64,000 bases of DNA from Bacteroidota bacterium (lineage in GTDB: Bacteria; Bacteroidota; Bacteroidia; Bacteroidales; Prolixibacteraceae): NCBI GenBank assembly GCA_024278975.1, contig JAJRSD010000080.1:1-64000 (forward strand), written 5' to 3'. Each line of letters opens with the position of its first letter. The first letter of the stretch is position 1. The position numbers and the translations under genes are program-made. The notes under the pieces are model-generated. The model was not told where the DNA came from. It worked only from the letters and a program-made list of their open reading frames with translations, and did no database searches. Below are positions 47,095-56,682 of this stretch, in pieces.

Positions 47095-47580
47095 ATGAAA
47101 AACGAACAAAAATACACAACGCTTCAGTTAACGACTTTAGTCGTTTTGCGTTTATTAATCGGATGGCACCTTCTGTACGAAGGACTCTCAAAACTTTATA
47201 ATCCTTCGTGGTCTTCAAAAGGATTTTTAAGCGAATCGCAATGGATATTATCAGGTTTTTCCGATTGGGTTATTTCCAATAGTAGTGTCCTCAATGTAGT
47301 CGATTTTCTTAATACGTGGGGATTAATAGCAATCGGGCTGGGTCTGATTCTCGGACTTTTTGCGCGCACTGCCGCAATTGCAGGTGCCCTGTTATTGCTG
47401 ATGTACTATTTTAATAATCCGCCTCTTATCGGTCTCGAATATTCAGTGCCTACCGAAGGAAATTATTTAGTTGTAAGTAAAACTTTAATTGAAGCAGTTG
47501 CTATGGTTGCTCTGGCACTATTTTCAACAAGCTCGGTATTTGGTCTCGACTATTTTATTTCCAAACTCAAAAAATCGTAA
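47095..47580 (+). CDS. DoxX family membrane protein
   Basis: A 161-residue protein with four hydrophobic helices. LRLLIGWHLLYEGLSKLYNP is the DoxX-type first helix, and ALIAIGLGLILGLFARTAAI-like sequence forms the third. DoxX proteins are linked to quinone redox chemistry or oxidant defence in the membrane, but this subgroup is uncharacterised. The Gfo/Idh/MocA oxidoreductase begins 20 bases downstream. This pairing is common in Bacteroidota and suggests that the DoxX protein passes electrons or anchors its partner; that is inference. Confidence 0.85.
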   Translation: MKNEQKYTTLQLTTLVVLRLLIGWHLLYEGLSKLYNPSWSSKGFLSESQWILSGFSDWVISNSSVLNVVDFLNTWGLIAIGLGLILGLFARTAAIAGALLLLMYYFNNPPLIGLEYSVPTEGNYLVVSKTLIEAVAMVALALFSTSSVFGLDYFISKLKKS

Positions 47581-47600
47581 AACATTAAATCGCAGAAATT

Positions 47601-49199
47601 ATGGCACAAGATAAAAATCAAAATAAAGATAAAAAGGGAAGCGAAAAAACTGCATCAGGTATGTCGATACAGCGAAGAACACTTTTAAAAGCAATGGTGG
47701 GTGTACCTGTTTTGGGTGCATTGGCTTTTGAGGTTGCTCAAAAAAATTCTTATGATATCAGTAAGAAAAAACGGATAGTTAAAGAGTTGGGTTTAAATGA
47801 TATTGAGGCACCGTCTATTTTAAAAAGTTCATCAAAAGATAAACGCGATTTAATTCGTGTTGGAATGATTGGGTTCGGAAACAGAGCCAAAGCATTGTCT
47901 AGTGCATTGGGTTTTCTTCATCCTTTAGATACCAAAAACAGGAGAGATTCCGGCTCACTCGAGAACTGGCTCGAACAGGATGATTTGAATGTCGCAGTAA
48001 CCGGAATTTGTGATGTGTTCGATCTTCATGCCGAGAATGGTTTGGCAACAGCCAGAAACGAAGTGCGACCAGGAAATCCACCTGCTTCTTCTATTCCGGT
48101 AAAACGATATCTTAATTATCAGGAAATGCTAGATGATAAAAATATTGATGCTGTTATGATTGCAACACCCGATCATCATCACGCTCCAATTGCAATTGCT
48201 GCTGCAAGAGCAGGAAAACATATTTATTGCGAGAAAAGTCCTGTTCAGCGCGAATGGGAACTTAACGCACTTTATGATGCTGTTAAAGAGAGTAAAGTAA
48301 CATATCAATTAGGGCATCAGATTACGAAGAATGTAATTTTTCAGCAAGCTAAAGAGATTGTAAAAAGGGATATTCTAGGAAAAATAACACTTGTTGAAAC
48401 TACAACAAACAGAAATTCAGCGAGTGGAGCGTGGATTAGGCACCTCGATAAAAATGGAAATTTATTGCCAGGAGATGAAAAATCGATAGATTGGGAACAG
48501 TGGTTGGGCAACAGACCTCAAAAACCTTTTACTGTTGACAGATATTATAACTGGACTAAATGGTTCGATTATGATATGGGAATGATTGGCCAGTTGTTTA
48601 CGCACGAATTCGATGCGGTAAATCAACTTCTCAGAATTGGGATTCCGGCAACAGTAAGTAGCTCGGGTGGTATTTATTATTGGAAAGATAATCGTGAAAT
48701 GCCCGATTCGCTTCATTGCGTTTTTGAGTATCCAAACCACAATTTAACTTTGCTTTATAGTGGAAACCTTGCAAATAGCAATAACAGGGGCAGGGTTTTT
48801 ATGGGGCACGATGCCACAATGGAACTTGGGGGTTCAATCAGTATCACACCCGATGGAAGTTCGACCCGGTATAAAAAACAGTTAGCCGAAGGTATTATCA
48901 GCCCCTCGGAACCAATGATTACGATGAATCCAAACTCGGGAAAAGTGGATGCTGTAACATCGGCCACAGAAAAATATTACTCTTCGAGAGGTTTAACAAA
49001 TACTTTTGTAAATGGTAAGAAAGTGGATGTAACTCATCTGCACGTAAAAGAGTGGATCGATTGTATTCGCTCAGGCGAACTGCCAACAGCAAATATCGAG
49101 CGTGCCTACGAAGAAGGCGCTGCTATTTTGATGGCTCAAAAATCATATCTCGAAAAACGCCAGGTAAAATGGGATCCGGTGAATAAAAAGATTGTTTAA
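47601..49199 (+). CDS. Gfo/Idh/MocA-family oxidoreductase with Tat-like signal
   Basis: 532 residues. The N-terminus carries a twin-arginine motif (IQRRTLLKAMVGVPVLGALA at about 24-43), so export by the Tat system is likely. The Rossmann domain starts with VGMIGFGNRAKAL near residue 93, and IYCEKSP matches the E-K-P signature. Family members oxidise sugars or sugar derivatives, or act as glycoside hydrolases through a bound NAD(H). It is in one operon with the DoxX gene. The substrate is not readable from sequence. Confidence 0.9.
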   Translation: MAQDKNQNKDKKGSEKTASGMSIQRRTLLKAMVGVPVLGALAFEVAQKNSYDISKKKRIVKELGLNDIEAPSILKSSSKDKRDLIRVGMIGFGNRAKALSSALGFLHPLDTKNRRDSGSLENWLEQDDLNVAVTGICDVFDLHAENGLATARNEVRPGNPPASSIPVKRYLNYQEMLDDKNIDAVMIATPDHHHAPIAIAAARAGKHIYCEKSPVQREWELNALYDAVKESKVTYQLGHQITKNVIFQQAKEIVKRDILGKITLVETTTNRNSASGAWIRHLDKNGNLLPGDEKSIDWEQWLGNRPQKPFTVDRYYNWTKWFDYDMGMIGQLFTHEFDAVNQLLRIGIPATVSSSGGIYYWKDNREMPDSLHCVFEYPNHNLTLLYSGNLANSNNRGRVFMGHDATMELGGSISITPDGSSTRYKKQLAEGIISPSEPMITMNPNSGKVDAVTSATEKYYSSRGLTNTFVNGKKVDVTHLHVKEWIDCIRSGELPTANIERAYEEGAAILMAQKSYLEKRQVKWDPVNKKIV

Positions 49200-49426
49200 G
49201 AAGTTGATTCTCGGTAGTCATTTTACCCCGTCCCGAAGGCTGGCTGAAATGTTTTAAACAATAGGTATCCTCAGTACAAATAACAGTTGTTATTTAGTTA
49301 TCTAACGAATATGTAACCAACTGATTACTAAGTCTGTATTTTCTATGCTTTTTGCTAAATCATTCATCTGATGACTTTTTTGGAGTAAAGTTGTATAATA
49401 TAATTGCATTGGAATAGATACCAATA

Positions 49427-49459
49427 AAAAAACCGCCTTGCAAAACAAGGCAGTTTTTT
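49427..49459. terminator. Bidirectional terminator between oxidoreductase and FKBP genes
   Basis: AAAAAACCGCCTTG pairs with CAAGGCAGTTTTTT with one mismatch and a 5-base loop, between convergent genes and with A/T runs on both sides. Confidence 0.85.
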
Positions 49460-49479
49460 AGCTTAAAATAATAAATTAA

Positions 49480-50187
49480 TTATTCCTTCACAATCTCCAA
49501 TAATTCAACTTCGAAAATTAGAGTTTCATTCGGACCGATATCACCACCAGCACCACGCTCGCCATAAGCTAAAGCCGATGGGATAACAAATTTATATTTA
49601 GAACCAACAGACATTAGCTGAAGTCCTTCTGTCCAGCCTTTAATAACTTGTCCAACTCCAAAAGTAGCGGGTTCGCCGCGGTCAACCGAGCTGTCGAAAA
49701 CAGTTCCATCAATTAAAGTTCCGTGATAATGCACGCGCACTTTGTCGGCAGCAGTTGGTTTTGCTCCGGTACCTTCGGTTAAAATTTCGTACTGCAATCC
49801 ACTTTCGGTAACTGTTACACCATCGCGGGCTTTATTAGTTTCAAGAAATGCGTTTCCAGCTTCCAGACTTTCCTGTCCTTTTCTTTTGCCGGCATTTTGG
49901 AAAAACGCCTGAACCATTGCATTCGCCTCTTCTTCGGTTATTTTCATCTCCTCTTCTAACGAAGAAGCTGTAAAAGCCGATGACATAATTGCTGCATCTA
50001 ACTCATCGCCACCGGGTGCACTACCCAATTGTTTTAAATTATTTGCTCCAACCAATAAACCAATTGCATAACTTACCGAGTCAATTTCGGTTTCCAATTT
50101 TACATTTTTTGTGCCACCTTGCTGGCACGATGTTCCGGCGATTAATAATCCAACCACCAAAAGATAAATAATACTATTCTTCATCAT
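49480..50187 (-). CDS. FKBP-type peptidyl-prolyl isomerase, lipoprotein
   Basis: 235 residues. The signal peptide ends in a lipobox (LLIAGTSC), so it is a lipoprotein. A helical dimerisation domain like that of FkpA/Mip covers about residues 30-130. The FKBP domain follows, with [26 protein letters not shown] and [14 protein letters not shown]. It would fold proteins in the periplasm or at the outer membrane. It is 8 bases downstream of a non-lipidated paralogue, a local duplication. Confidence 0.95.
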   Translation of the reverse strand: MMKNSIIYLLVVGLLIAGTSCQQGGTKNVKLETEIDSVSYAIGLLVGANNLKQLGSAPGGDELDAAIMSSAFTASSLEEEMKITEEEANAMVQAFFQNAGKRKGQESLEAGNAFLETNKARDGVTVTESGLQYEILTEGTGAKPTAADKVRVHYHGTLIDGTVFDSSVDRGEPATFGVGQVIKGWTEGLQLMSVGSKYKFVIPSALAYGERGAGGDIGPNETLIFEVELLEIVKE

Positions 50188-50195
50188 TTAAATAT

Positions 50196-50807
50196 TTATA
50201 AGATTTCTAATAATTCTACATCAAAAATAAGTGCTGTGTTTGGTCCTATTGCACCGCCAGCACCTTGTTGGCCGTACGCCAGTTCCGATGGGATAAACAA
50301 TCTCCATTTCGAACCTGTTGACATTAATTGTAGTGCTTCAACCCAACCTTGAATTACACCATTTACAGGAAAATCGGCAGGCTGTCCGCGCTCCACCGAG
50401 CTATCGAAAACAGTACCATCAGTTAGGGTTCCGTGGTAGTGGCATCGTACTTTGTCGGTTGCTTTCGGCATCTCTCCTTCGCCTTCTTTTAAAACCTGAA
50501 ACTGTAACCCACTTGGTAATTCAGTAACTTCTTTTTTCTTAGCATTTTCAGCCAGAAATTTTAAACCCTCTTCCATATTGTCGCCGCCTTTTTCGGCATT
50601 TGCTTTACCTATAAATTCTTCCAGAATTTTATTCGCTTCTTCGGGTAATACTTTAGGCGTTTTACCTTCGAATACATCTTTAAAAGCTTCGAGGAAAAAT
50701 TCAGGATTAACAGTTTTAACTCCCGATTGAATTAGGTTTCCGGCGATACTCATTCCCAGAGAATAACTGAACTTATCAAGTTCTCCGGTTAATTTGTTTT
50801 CTGTCAT
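50196..50807 (-). CDS. FKBP-type peptidyl-prolyl isomerase
   Basis: 203 residues with the same two-part plan (helical N-terminal domain from LDKFSYSLGMSIAGNLIQSG, then FKBP from about 110: [40 protein letters not shown]). It has no signal peptide or lipobox, so it appears cytoplasmic, unlike the downstream copy. The two genes are 8 bases apart and the repeats of sequence ([22 protein letters not shown]) show a recent enough duplication. Confidence 0.94.
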   Translation of the reverse strand: MTENKLTGELDKFSYSLGMSIAGNLIQSGVKTVNPEFFLEAFKDVFEGKTPKVLPEEANKILEEFIGKANAEKGGDNMEEGLKFLAENAKKKEVTELPSGLQFQVLKEGEGEMPKATDKVRCHYHGTLTDGTVFDSSVERGQPADFPVNGVIQGWVEALQLMSTGSKWRLFIPSELAYGQQGAGGAIGPNTALIFDVELLEIL

Positions 50808-50866
50808 TTTTTATCTGAATAAATTTTAGTTTGCGAAGATAACTTTTTTTTTTGCATTTTAGTAAC

Positions 50867-51535
50867 TCACTTTTTCTTTATTCCACGCATCATTTGAAAT
50901 TTCCCGGGTGGCCCGGGGATTCGCTCCATTTCGAAACCTGATTTTGTTAATTGCCTGCGTACTTCGCCTTTTGCACTGTATGTTACAAACACCCCATTTA
51001 TTGCAGTAATAGCAAATATTTTATTGAAAATTTCAGGACACCACATCTCCGGTTGTTTGTCGGGGCCAAATGCATCGAAATATATTACATCGCAGTTTCT
51101 AATATCTTTTAAATTGTTTGTAATAAGATCGGATTTTAATTTTATAAGAGTAAAATATTTTGAGATTTCAACAGGTTCATTCCATTTACAATCATGAATT
51201 TTCCCGAATAAAGTCTGTGCTTCGGCCGAGATAATCTTACCGTAGTCTAATTGCTGAATAATTTCTTTATCGAGAGGATATTTTTCGATGGTATAATAAG
51301 TGGTGCACCTTTCCTGTTTTTCAGCTAAAAGAGCTGTTAGTAAACAGTTTAACCCGGTTCCGAAGCCCACTTCAAAAACTGTTGGTTTTTTGCTTTCGTT
51401 AAACAGATAGCCCTTTTCAATATATACGTAATTCGATTCGGTAACCGCACCATTTGTAGAGTGATATTGTTCGTCCATCGCCGGAACATATAGCGTTTGC
51501 GAACCATCTCCGGTTTTAATAATCTGAAGTTCCAT
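50867..51535 (-). CDS. MnmD-like tRNA methyltransferase
   Basis: A 222-residue SAM-dependent methyltransferase of the MnmD/DUF752 type. EVGFGTGLNCLLTALLA forms the SAM motif near residues 56-72, IYFDAFGPDKQPEMW is the catalytic DAF-P segment, and TYSAKGEVRRQLTKSGFEM ends the fold. In MnmC this domain finishes 5-methylaminomethyl-2-thiouridine at tRNA wobble position 34. There is no fused oxidase domain, so it is the free-standing MnmD form. It is separated by 59 bases from the FKBP gene on the same strand. Confidence 0.88.
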   Translation of the reverse strand: MELQIIKTGDGSQTLYVPAMDEQYHSTNGAVTESNYVYIEKGYLFNESKKPTVFEVGFGTGLNCLLTALLAEKQERCTTYYTIEKYPLDKEIIQQLDYGKIISAEAQTLFGKIHDCKWNEPVEISKYFTLIKLKSDLITNNLKDIRNCDVIYFDAFGPDKQPEMWCPEIFNKIFAITAINGVFVTYSAKGEVRRQLTKSGFEMERIPGPPGKFQMMRGIKKK

Positions 51536-51734
51536 TAATATGTTATTATCTAATGCGAAATAAACTAAAAAAAATGATTCCCCATATAAATCTCAGGAAA
51601 AGGAGTGTATGTAAAAGGTCCAGTGTTTTCTTTTGTTAAAAAAAACTTGTAGTAACTTGGTGCAATACAGTTTTTTGCTTTGTTATGAATAAAAATAATT
51701 GCGACTAATTTCCCGAAAAGCTATGTGATTTGAG

Positions 51735-51742
51735 TATATTTG
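51735..51742 (+). promoter_or_regulatory. Promoter -7 element of the SGNH hydrolase gene
   Basis: TATATTTG is an exact TAnnTTTG match, 55 bases before the start. The block around it (51712-51745) closely resembles the region at 5700-5735 upstream of the patatin gene. Confidence 0.5.
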
Positions 51743-51796
51743 TATGATTTTTTTTCTACCCCCAAAAGCGAAAAAAGTATGGAAGACCAACATTAA

Positions 51797-52552
51797 ATGG
51801 AGATAAATAAAATCAAAAACTGTTTTGTTATGATAAAAATATTTTTTATTGCAATGCTATTTACATTGCTTGTAAGTTGCGGCAAAACAATTGATAATCC
51901 TGCCGCCAAACCAACCGATAAATTATCTAATAATTGGTGGAAAGAGCGTCACGAGATGATTGCAGAAAAAAACAAGTCGAATCCACAACTCATTTTACTT
52001 GGTAATTCCATTCTAAATTCACTCGACAAAAGTAGCGAAGAGGTTATTTGGGAGAAATATCTTAACAAGTACAATACCGTAAATATGGGTTTTAGTGGCG
52101 ATCGCACCGAAAACTTAAACTGGCGATTACAAAACGGAGAAATTAATGGTATTTCGCCAAAAGTTGCCCTGTTGTTAATAGGTACAAATAATACCGATGG
52201 TAACCACTACCTCAATGTTACGCAGCCGGAAGAACTTGCCGGCGGTATCTGGGAGATCTGTAAGATAGTTCGCGAGAAACTACCTGACACAGAGATTTTA
52301 TTGTTGGGTATTTTTCCTTACGGATATAAACCTAATTACCGCGACAATATTAATAAAGCAACCAACAAGATAATTGCTAAATTTCCCAGAGAAGATTCTC
52401 ATATTCATTACCGAAATATTGGAAGTATTTTTGTTGATGACAATAACAAAGTCAAAAAATCATTAATGCCCGATTATCTGCATCCAAATACCGAAGGCTA
52501 TTTATTAATGTTTAAGGCAATTGAAAAAGATATTGAAAAGTTGATGAAATAA
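51797..52552 (+). CDS. SGNH/GDSL hydrolase, putative lipoprotein
   Basis: A 251-residue protein. A signal peptide ends in a lipobox-like TLLVSC. The SGNH blocks are present: LILLGNSI (GNS in place of GDS, with the nucleophile Ser), NMGFSGDRTENL (block II Gly), LLIGTNNTDG (block III Asn) and PDYLHPNTEGY (Asp-x-x-His). This layout resembles platelet-activating-factor acetylhydrolase-like and sialate O-acetylesterase-like SGNH proteins. It would deacylate lipids or glycans outside the inner membrane. The start at 51797 is upstream of a second ATG at 51830 that also leaves a full signal; either is possible. Confidence 0.87.
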   Translation: MEINKIKNCFVMIKIFFIAMLFTLLVSCGKTIDNPAAKPTDKLSNNWWKERHEMIAEKNKSNPQLILLGNSILNSLDKSSEEVIWEKYLNKYNTVNMGFSGDRTENLNWRLQNGEINGISPKVALLLIGTNNTDGNHYLNVTQPEELAGGIWEICKIVREKLPDTEILLLGIFPYGYKPNYRDNINKATNKIIAKFPREDSHIHYRNIGSIFVDDNNKVKKSLMPDYLHPNTEGYLLMFKAIEKDIEKLMK

Positions 52553-52691
52553 GAATAGAGTATTTGTCAGGCAATAAATACTCATTTTCTTACTATTCCC
52601 ACAAATGAATTTAGATACATAAAAATTAACACGCGCACATCTCTACCATAATCAGATAAAAAAATCTTTTCTTTGCAGTAAATAAAATATT

Positions 52692-53987
52692 ATGGCAAAG
52701 AAACGGATTAATGTAGTAACGATGGGCTGCTCGAAAAACCTGGTTGACTCGGAAGTTTTATTGAGCCAGTTGGAGCGTGGTAAATTTGAAGTTGTACACG
52801 ATTCTAACGAAACCGGTTTCGATGCCGTTTTTATAAATACATGTGGTTTTATTCACGATGCCAAGCAAGAGTCGGTGGATATGATTCTGGATTATGCCGA
52901 AGCAAAAAAACGCGGAGAGATTGACAAACTCTATGTTATGGGCTGTTTATCAGAACGTTACCAAGGCGAGCTTAAAACAGAACTGACAGAGGTTGATAAA
53001 TTCTTTGGAAAGTTTGATTTAAAGGCAATGATTGACGAATTGAAAGTTACCTACAATCCCGAATATATTTACGACCGTAAAATTACAACTCCATCGCATT
53101 TTGCATACCTTAAAATTTCGGAGGGTTGTAATCGTTCATGTGCATTTTGTGCAATCCCAAAAATGACCGGCCGACATAAATCACGAACCATTGAAAGTCT
53201 GGTAAAAGAGAGTCGCTATCTTGCAAAAAAGGGAGTTAAAGAACTCTTGATTATTGCGCAGGATTTATCGTATTACGGAATCGATATTTATGGTAAAAAT
53301 CAGTTGGCTGAGTTGACAAATCAGATCTCAGAAATTGAAGGAATCGAGTGGATTCGTTTGCACTATTTGTATCCCACAAAATTCCCCATGGAGATTTTAC
53401 CGATAATGCGTGAAAATCCGAAGGTTTGTAAATATCTTGATTTACCTCTCCAACATATTTCTAATTCTGTTTTACAACGAATGATGCGCCATGTAACACG
53501 GGAAGAAATTGAAACATTAATCAGAAAAATAAAAGAGGAGGTTCCTGGAGTAGTTTTGCGGACGACAATGTTGGTGGGATTTCCGGGAGAAACAAAAGAC
53601 GATATTGAAGAGTTAAAACAGTTTATTCAGGATTTTAAATTTGAGAGGTTGGGAGTTTTTCCGTATTCGCATGAAGATGGAACTTATGTTGCCAATAATT
53701 TTACTGACAATTTGGACGAAGAAGTTAAGCAAATTCGTGCAAATGAAATTATGGAAATTCAGCAACAAATTTCATCAGATTTAAATCAGCAAAAAATAGG
53801 TAAAATATTTAAAGTTATCATCGATAAAAAGGAGGGTGATTATTTTGTGGGTCGTACGGAATTTGATTCGCCCGAAGTTGATGGAGAAGTTCTGATTACA
53901 TCGGGAAATGAGTTAAAACAAGGTGATTTTGTAAATGTAAAAATTACCGGAGCCGAAGATTACGATTTGTATGGTGAAGAAAGGTAG
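52692..53987 (+). CDS. rimO: Ribosomal protein S12 methylthiotransferase RimO
   Basis: A 431-residue radical-SAM enzyme. The N-terminal MTTase domain has three cluster cysteines in VVTMGCSKNLVDSE, FINTCGF and VMGCLSE. The radical-SAM motif C-x3-C-x2-C is SEGCNRSCAFCAIP near residue 145, and a TRAM domain closes the protein (IGKIFKVIIDKKEG ... VNVKITGAEDYDLYGE). It adds a methylthio group to Asp88 (E. coli numbering) of ribosomal protein S12. PKMTGRHKSR supports RimO rather than MiaB. The gene is monocistronic; rnpB follows. Confidence 0.96.
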   Translation: MAKKRINVVTMGCSKNLVDSEVLLSQLERGKFEVVHDSNETGFDAVFINTCGFIHDAKQESVDMILDYAEAKKRGEIDKLYVMGCLSERYQGELKTELTEVDKFFGKFDLKAMIDELKVTYNPEYIYDRKITTPSHFAYLKISEGCNRSCAFCAIPKMTGRHKSRTIESLVKESRYLAKKGVKELLIIAQDLSYYGIDIYGKNQLAELTNQISEIEGIEWIRLHYLYPTKFPMEILPIMRENPKVCKYLDLPLQHISNSVLQRMMRHVTREEIETLIRKIKEEVPGVVLRTTMLVGFPGETKDDIEELKQFIQDFKFERLGVFPYSHEDGTYVANNFTDNLDEEVKQIRANEIMEIQQQISSDLNQQKIGKIFKVIIDKKEGDYFVGRTEFDSPEVDGEVLITSGNELKQGDFVNVKITGAEDYDLYGEER

Positions 53988-54091
53988 ATAGTTTAGAGCT
54001 TCAGGTTTAAGGTGTTTCCAGAACCTATCATCCAGAATCCAGCAACATTAATATTTAATCTACATTGAACTTTAAACTTTAAACTTTTTTA

Positions 54092-54099
54092 TACTTTTG
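54092..54099 (+). promoter_or_regulatory. Promoter -7 element of rnpB
   Basis: TACTTTTG is an exact TAnnTTTG match that ends 4-6 bases before the predicted 5' end of the RNase P RNA, the right distance for its transcription start. Confidence 0.6.
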
Positions 54100-54101
54100 C
54101 A

Positions 54102-54514
54102 GCGGCAGGCCGCTTTATCGTCCCGGTGTACATCGGGAAGGAAAGTCCGGGCAACGCAGGGCACCGTGCTTCTTAACGGGAAGATCTTTGAAAGGGGATA
54201 GCAACGTAACAGAAAATAACCATCCCGATTTGATGTATCATTTTGGGGAACGGGTGAAAAGGTGCGGTAAAAGCGCACCGGCGGCGGTGGTAACACAGTC
54301 GGCCGTACGTCTCACGGGTTGCAAAGCCAAATATATCCTGATTGTTTGCCGCTGTTGCGGTACAGCAAAGCTGCCCGCTTTGTTTCTTTGACGCACGAAG
54401 AAGTCAGGAGGGGTAGGCTGCAAGGAGCAAAGCAGTAATGTTTTGCCAAGATAAATGATAAAGGTTCTCTGTTTAACGGCAGAGGATACAGAACCCGGCT
54501 TACAGGTCTGCCAT
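54102..54514 (+). ncRNA. rnpB: RNase P RNA (class A)
   Basis: The catalytic RNA of RNase P. Helix P1 is formed by GGCAGGCC (54104-54111) and GGTCTGCC (54505-54512). The conserved 5' core GGAAGGAAAGTCCGGGCAAC and downstream GGGCACCGTGC are present, together with the GGTAACACAGTC and AGGGGTAGGCTGCAAGGAG regions and the final AGAACCCGGCTTACAG. About 410 bases, within the range of Bacteroidota. Protein frames called across it (54072-54551) are spurious. Confidence 0.95.
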
Positions 54515-54527
54515 TTTTTAAACAAAA

Positions 54528-54560
54528 AATGCCCCGATGAATCAAATTCATCGGGGCATT
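54528..54560. terminator. Bidirectional terminator between rnpB and cysN
   Basis: AATGCCCCGATGAAT pairs perfectly with ATTCATCGGGGCATT (15 bp) around CAA, with A/T runs on both flanks between convergent units. Confidence 0.9.
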
Positions 54561-54579
54561 GTATTTTTAAAACTCTTTT

Positions 54580-56499
54580 TTACTTTGTCGGAAACACTTT
54601 ATTCACCGCCAAATAATCTAAAATTTTATCGATATTTGATTCATTCTCCTCCGGTTTGAATTCCATTTTAGCATTTGTTGGTTTTTCATATTCCAAATCA
54701 ACTCCAGGTAAGTTTTTTGCTTTGCCCTGTTCAACCAAATCATAAAGTTCCGGTTTATTATTTTTGCAATATTCCAGCGGTGCATTCATATAAAACATGT
54801 GGAAACGCTCCTTCCCGATAATCTCCGCTATCTGTTTTCGTAACGAATCGTTTCTGGAAATAAAAGAGCAGATAGTAATTATTCCCTGGTCGTTTAGCAA
54901 TTTACAAATATGTGCAACACGACGCAGATTTTCAGCGCGGTCGGCAGGCGAATAATCGAGTTCGCGGTTGATACCAAAACGAACAGAACTACCATCGAGC
55001 AGAACAGCAGTAGCACCATTTTCGAAAAGTTTCTTTTCTAAACTAAATGCCAGTTCATTTTTTCCTGACCCATGTAATCCTGTAATCCAGATGGTTTCGC
55101 CTTTTTGATTTAATTTTTCCTGACGTTCGCCGCTCTGAATCAACGATTTCCCCATTGCAATATTTTCTTTATCGACATCGGTAATTCGCGATGGCAGGTT
55201 TTTACTGCTCAGCCTGTCGATAATCATACCAACTGCACAGGTATTGTGCGAAACCGGGTCGATTAAAATGAACGAACCTGTTTGTCGATTCTTTTTGTAA
55301 GGATCGAAAAACATTGGTTTTGTGGTGGTAATTACAACACGTCCAATTTCATTTAAATTGAAATTTTCATTGTTCGATTTCTCGAGAGTGTTAACATCAA
55401 CTTTATATTTAATCTGGTCTATTCTTGCTTTTGCCGAGTTGTTTGCGTGTTTAATATAGAATTGGGTTGAAAGATTCATTTGAGTTTCATCCATCCAAAC
55501 CAGCATCGCCTCAAACTGGCGTTCAATACGAGGTAAATTATCGGGATGAACCAACATATCGCCACGGGAAATATCAATCTCATCTTCCAAAGTTACTGTA
55601 ACCGATTGTGGTGGAAATGCATAATCCAACTCTTTATCGTAGGTAACAATCGATTTTACTTTCGATTTTTTTAACGATGGTAAAACCATAACTTCATCGC
55701 CTTTCGAAATAATACCCGATGCAACTGAAGTTGAAAAACCACGAAATTTAATGTCGGGACGAAGTACATATTGAACCGGATAACGCAGGTCGGTAAAGTT
55801 ACGATCGCTGCTAATATGAATTGTCTCTAAAAACTCCAGCATACAATTTCCGTGATACCAATCCATGTTTTTCGAAGGCTCAACAACATTGTCGCCTTTT
55901 AATGCCGATATTGGAATAAAATTAATATCAGGAATATCTAATTGTGCAACAAACGATTCGTAATCGCTTCTTATATTATCAAAGGTTTGCTGACTAAAAT
56001 CTACCAAATCCATTTTATTTATGGCTACAACAACGTGTTTAATTCCCAAAAGCGATACTAAAAATGTATGCCTTTTTGTTTGGGTAATTACGCCGTAACG
56101 AGCATCAATTAAAATAATTGCAAGGTTGGCGGTAGATGCACCGGTTACCATATTTCGGGTGTATTGTTCGTGCCCCGGTGTGTCGGCAATAATAAATTTA
56201 CGTTTGGCGGTCGAAAAATAACGGTATGCCACATCAATTGTAATTCCCTGTTCGCGCTCTGCTTTTAATCCGTCGAGAAGAAGTGCATAATCGATATCTT
56301 CTCCCGCGTGCCCAACACGTTTACTGTCGCGTTGCAACGCCTCCAACTGGTCTTCGTACAACATTTTACTGTCGAACATTAGACGGCCAATCAGTGTCGA
56401 TTTACCGTCGTCAACCGAACCGGCAGTTAGCAATCTTAAAAGGTCTTTTTTCTGATCCTGGTTTAGGAAATCCTGAATATTGAGTTTTTTATCTGTCAT
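54580..56499 (-). CDS. cysN: CysN-CysC fusion: sulfate adenylyltransferase large subunit with APS-kinase-like domain
   Basis: 639 residues from [10 protein letters not shown] at 56499. An in-frame ATG at 56577 would add 26 residues made by a tandem repeat ([10 protein letters not shown] twice) and is rejected. Residues 1-450 are the EF-Tu-like GTPase Cys[34 protein letters not shown]. From about 465 an APS kinase-like CysC domain follows, but its P-loop reads [10 protein letters not shown] (Asn where Ser/Thr binds Mg) and the usual DGDNVR reads DGSSVR. The fusion should drive APS formation with CysD; whether the kinase half works is open. It is downstream of cysD, separated by a four-helix-bundle gene. 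Confidence 0.93.
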   Translation of the reverse strand: MTDKKLNIQDFLNQDQKKDLLRLLTAGSVDDGKSTLIGRLMFDSKMLYEDQLEALQRDSKRVGHAGEDIDYALLLDGLKAEREQGITIDVAYRYFSTAKRKFIIADTPGHEQYTRNMVTGASTANLAIILIDARYGVITQTKRHTFLVSLLGIKHVVVAINKMDLVDFSQQTFDNIRSDYESFVAQLDIPDINFIPISALKGDNVVEPSKNMDWYHGNCMLEFLETIHISSDRNFTDLRYPVQYVLRPDIKFRGFSTSVASGIISKGDEVMVLPSLKKSKVKSIVTYDKELDYAFPPQSVTVTLEDEIDISRGDMLVHPDNLPRIERQFEAMLVWMDETQMNLSTQFYIKHANNSAKARIDQIKYKVDVNTLEKSNNENFNLNEIGRVVITTTKPMFFDPYKKNRQTGSFILIDPVSHNTCAVGMIIDRLSSKNLPSRITDVDKENIAMGKSLIQSGERQEKLNQKGETIWITGLHGSGKNELAFSLEKKLFENGATAVLLDGSSVRFGINRELDYSPADRAENLRRVAHICKLLNDQGIITICSFISRNDSLRKQIAEIIGKERFHMFYMNAPLEYCKNNKPELYDLVEQGKAKNLPGVDLEYEKPTNAKMEFKPEENESNIDKILDYLAVNKVFPTK

Positions 56500-56502
56500 G
56501 TT

Positions 56503-56627
56503 GTTGTTAATAAATGTTGTCGTTGTTGTCAAGATGATGTTGTCATTGTTGTTAATAAATGTTGTCGTTGTTGTCAAGATGATGTTGTCATTGTTGTCAA
56601 GATGATGTTGTCGTTGTTGTCATTGCT
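56503..56627. repeat. 45-bp tandem repeat upstream of cysN
   Basis: Two identical 45-base units at 56503-56547 and 56548-56592, each beginning GTTGTTAATAAATGTTGTCG, are followed by a partial third unit to about 56627. The array covers the leader of cysN up to 3 bases before its start and is open in the cysN frame. Related GTTGTCGTTGTTGTC sequence is also found at 57170-57215. Confidence 0.85.
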
Positions 56628-56680
56628 GAAGAAACTACTTTGATAACGATGATAACTTGGGCGTAGTGAACATACAACTT
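56606..56680 (-). repeat. Direct repeat, cysN-proximal copy flanking the S23 gene
   Basis: Contains TGTTGTCGTTGTTGTC, then AACTACTTTGATAACGATGA, then a GTAG-GAAC tail. It matches the copy at 57188-57262 over about 75 bases with a handful of differences, in the same orientation. Confidence 0.8.
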
Positions 56681-56682
56681 TT

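Noticed and set aside
54072-54551. Several frames with protein-like names in the 54.1-54.5 kb region
   Set aside because: The region is RNase P RNA, with P1 pairing and conserved core sequence.
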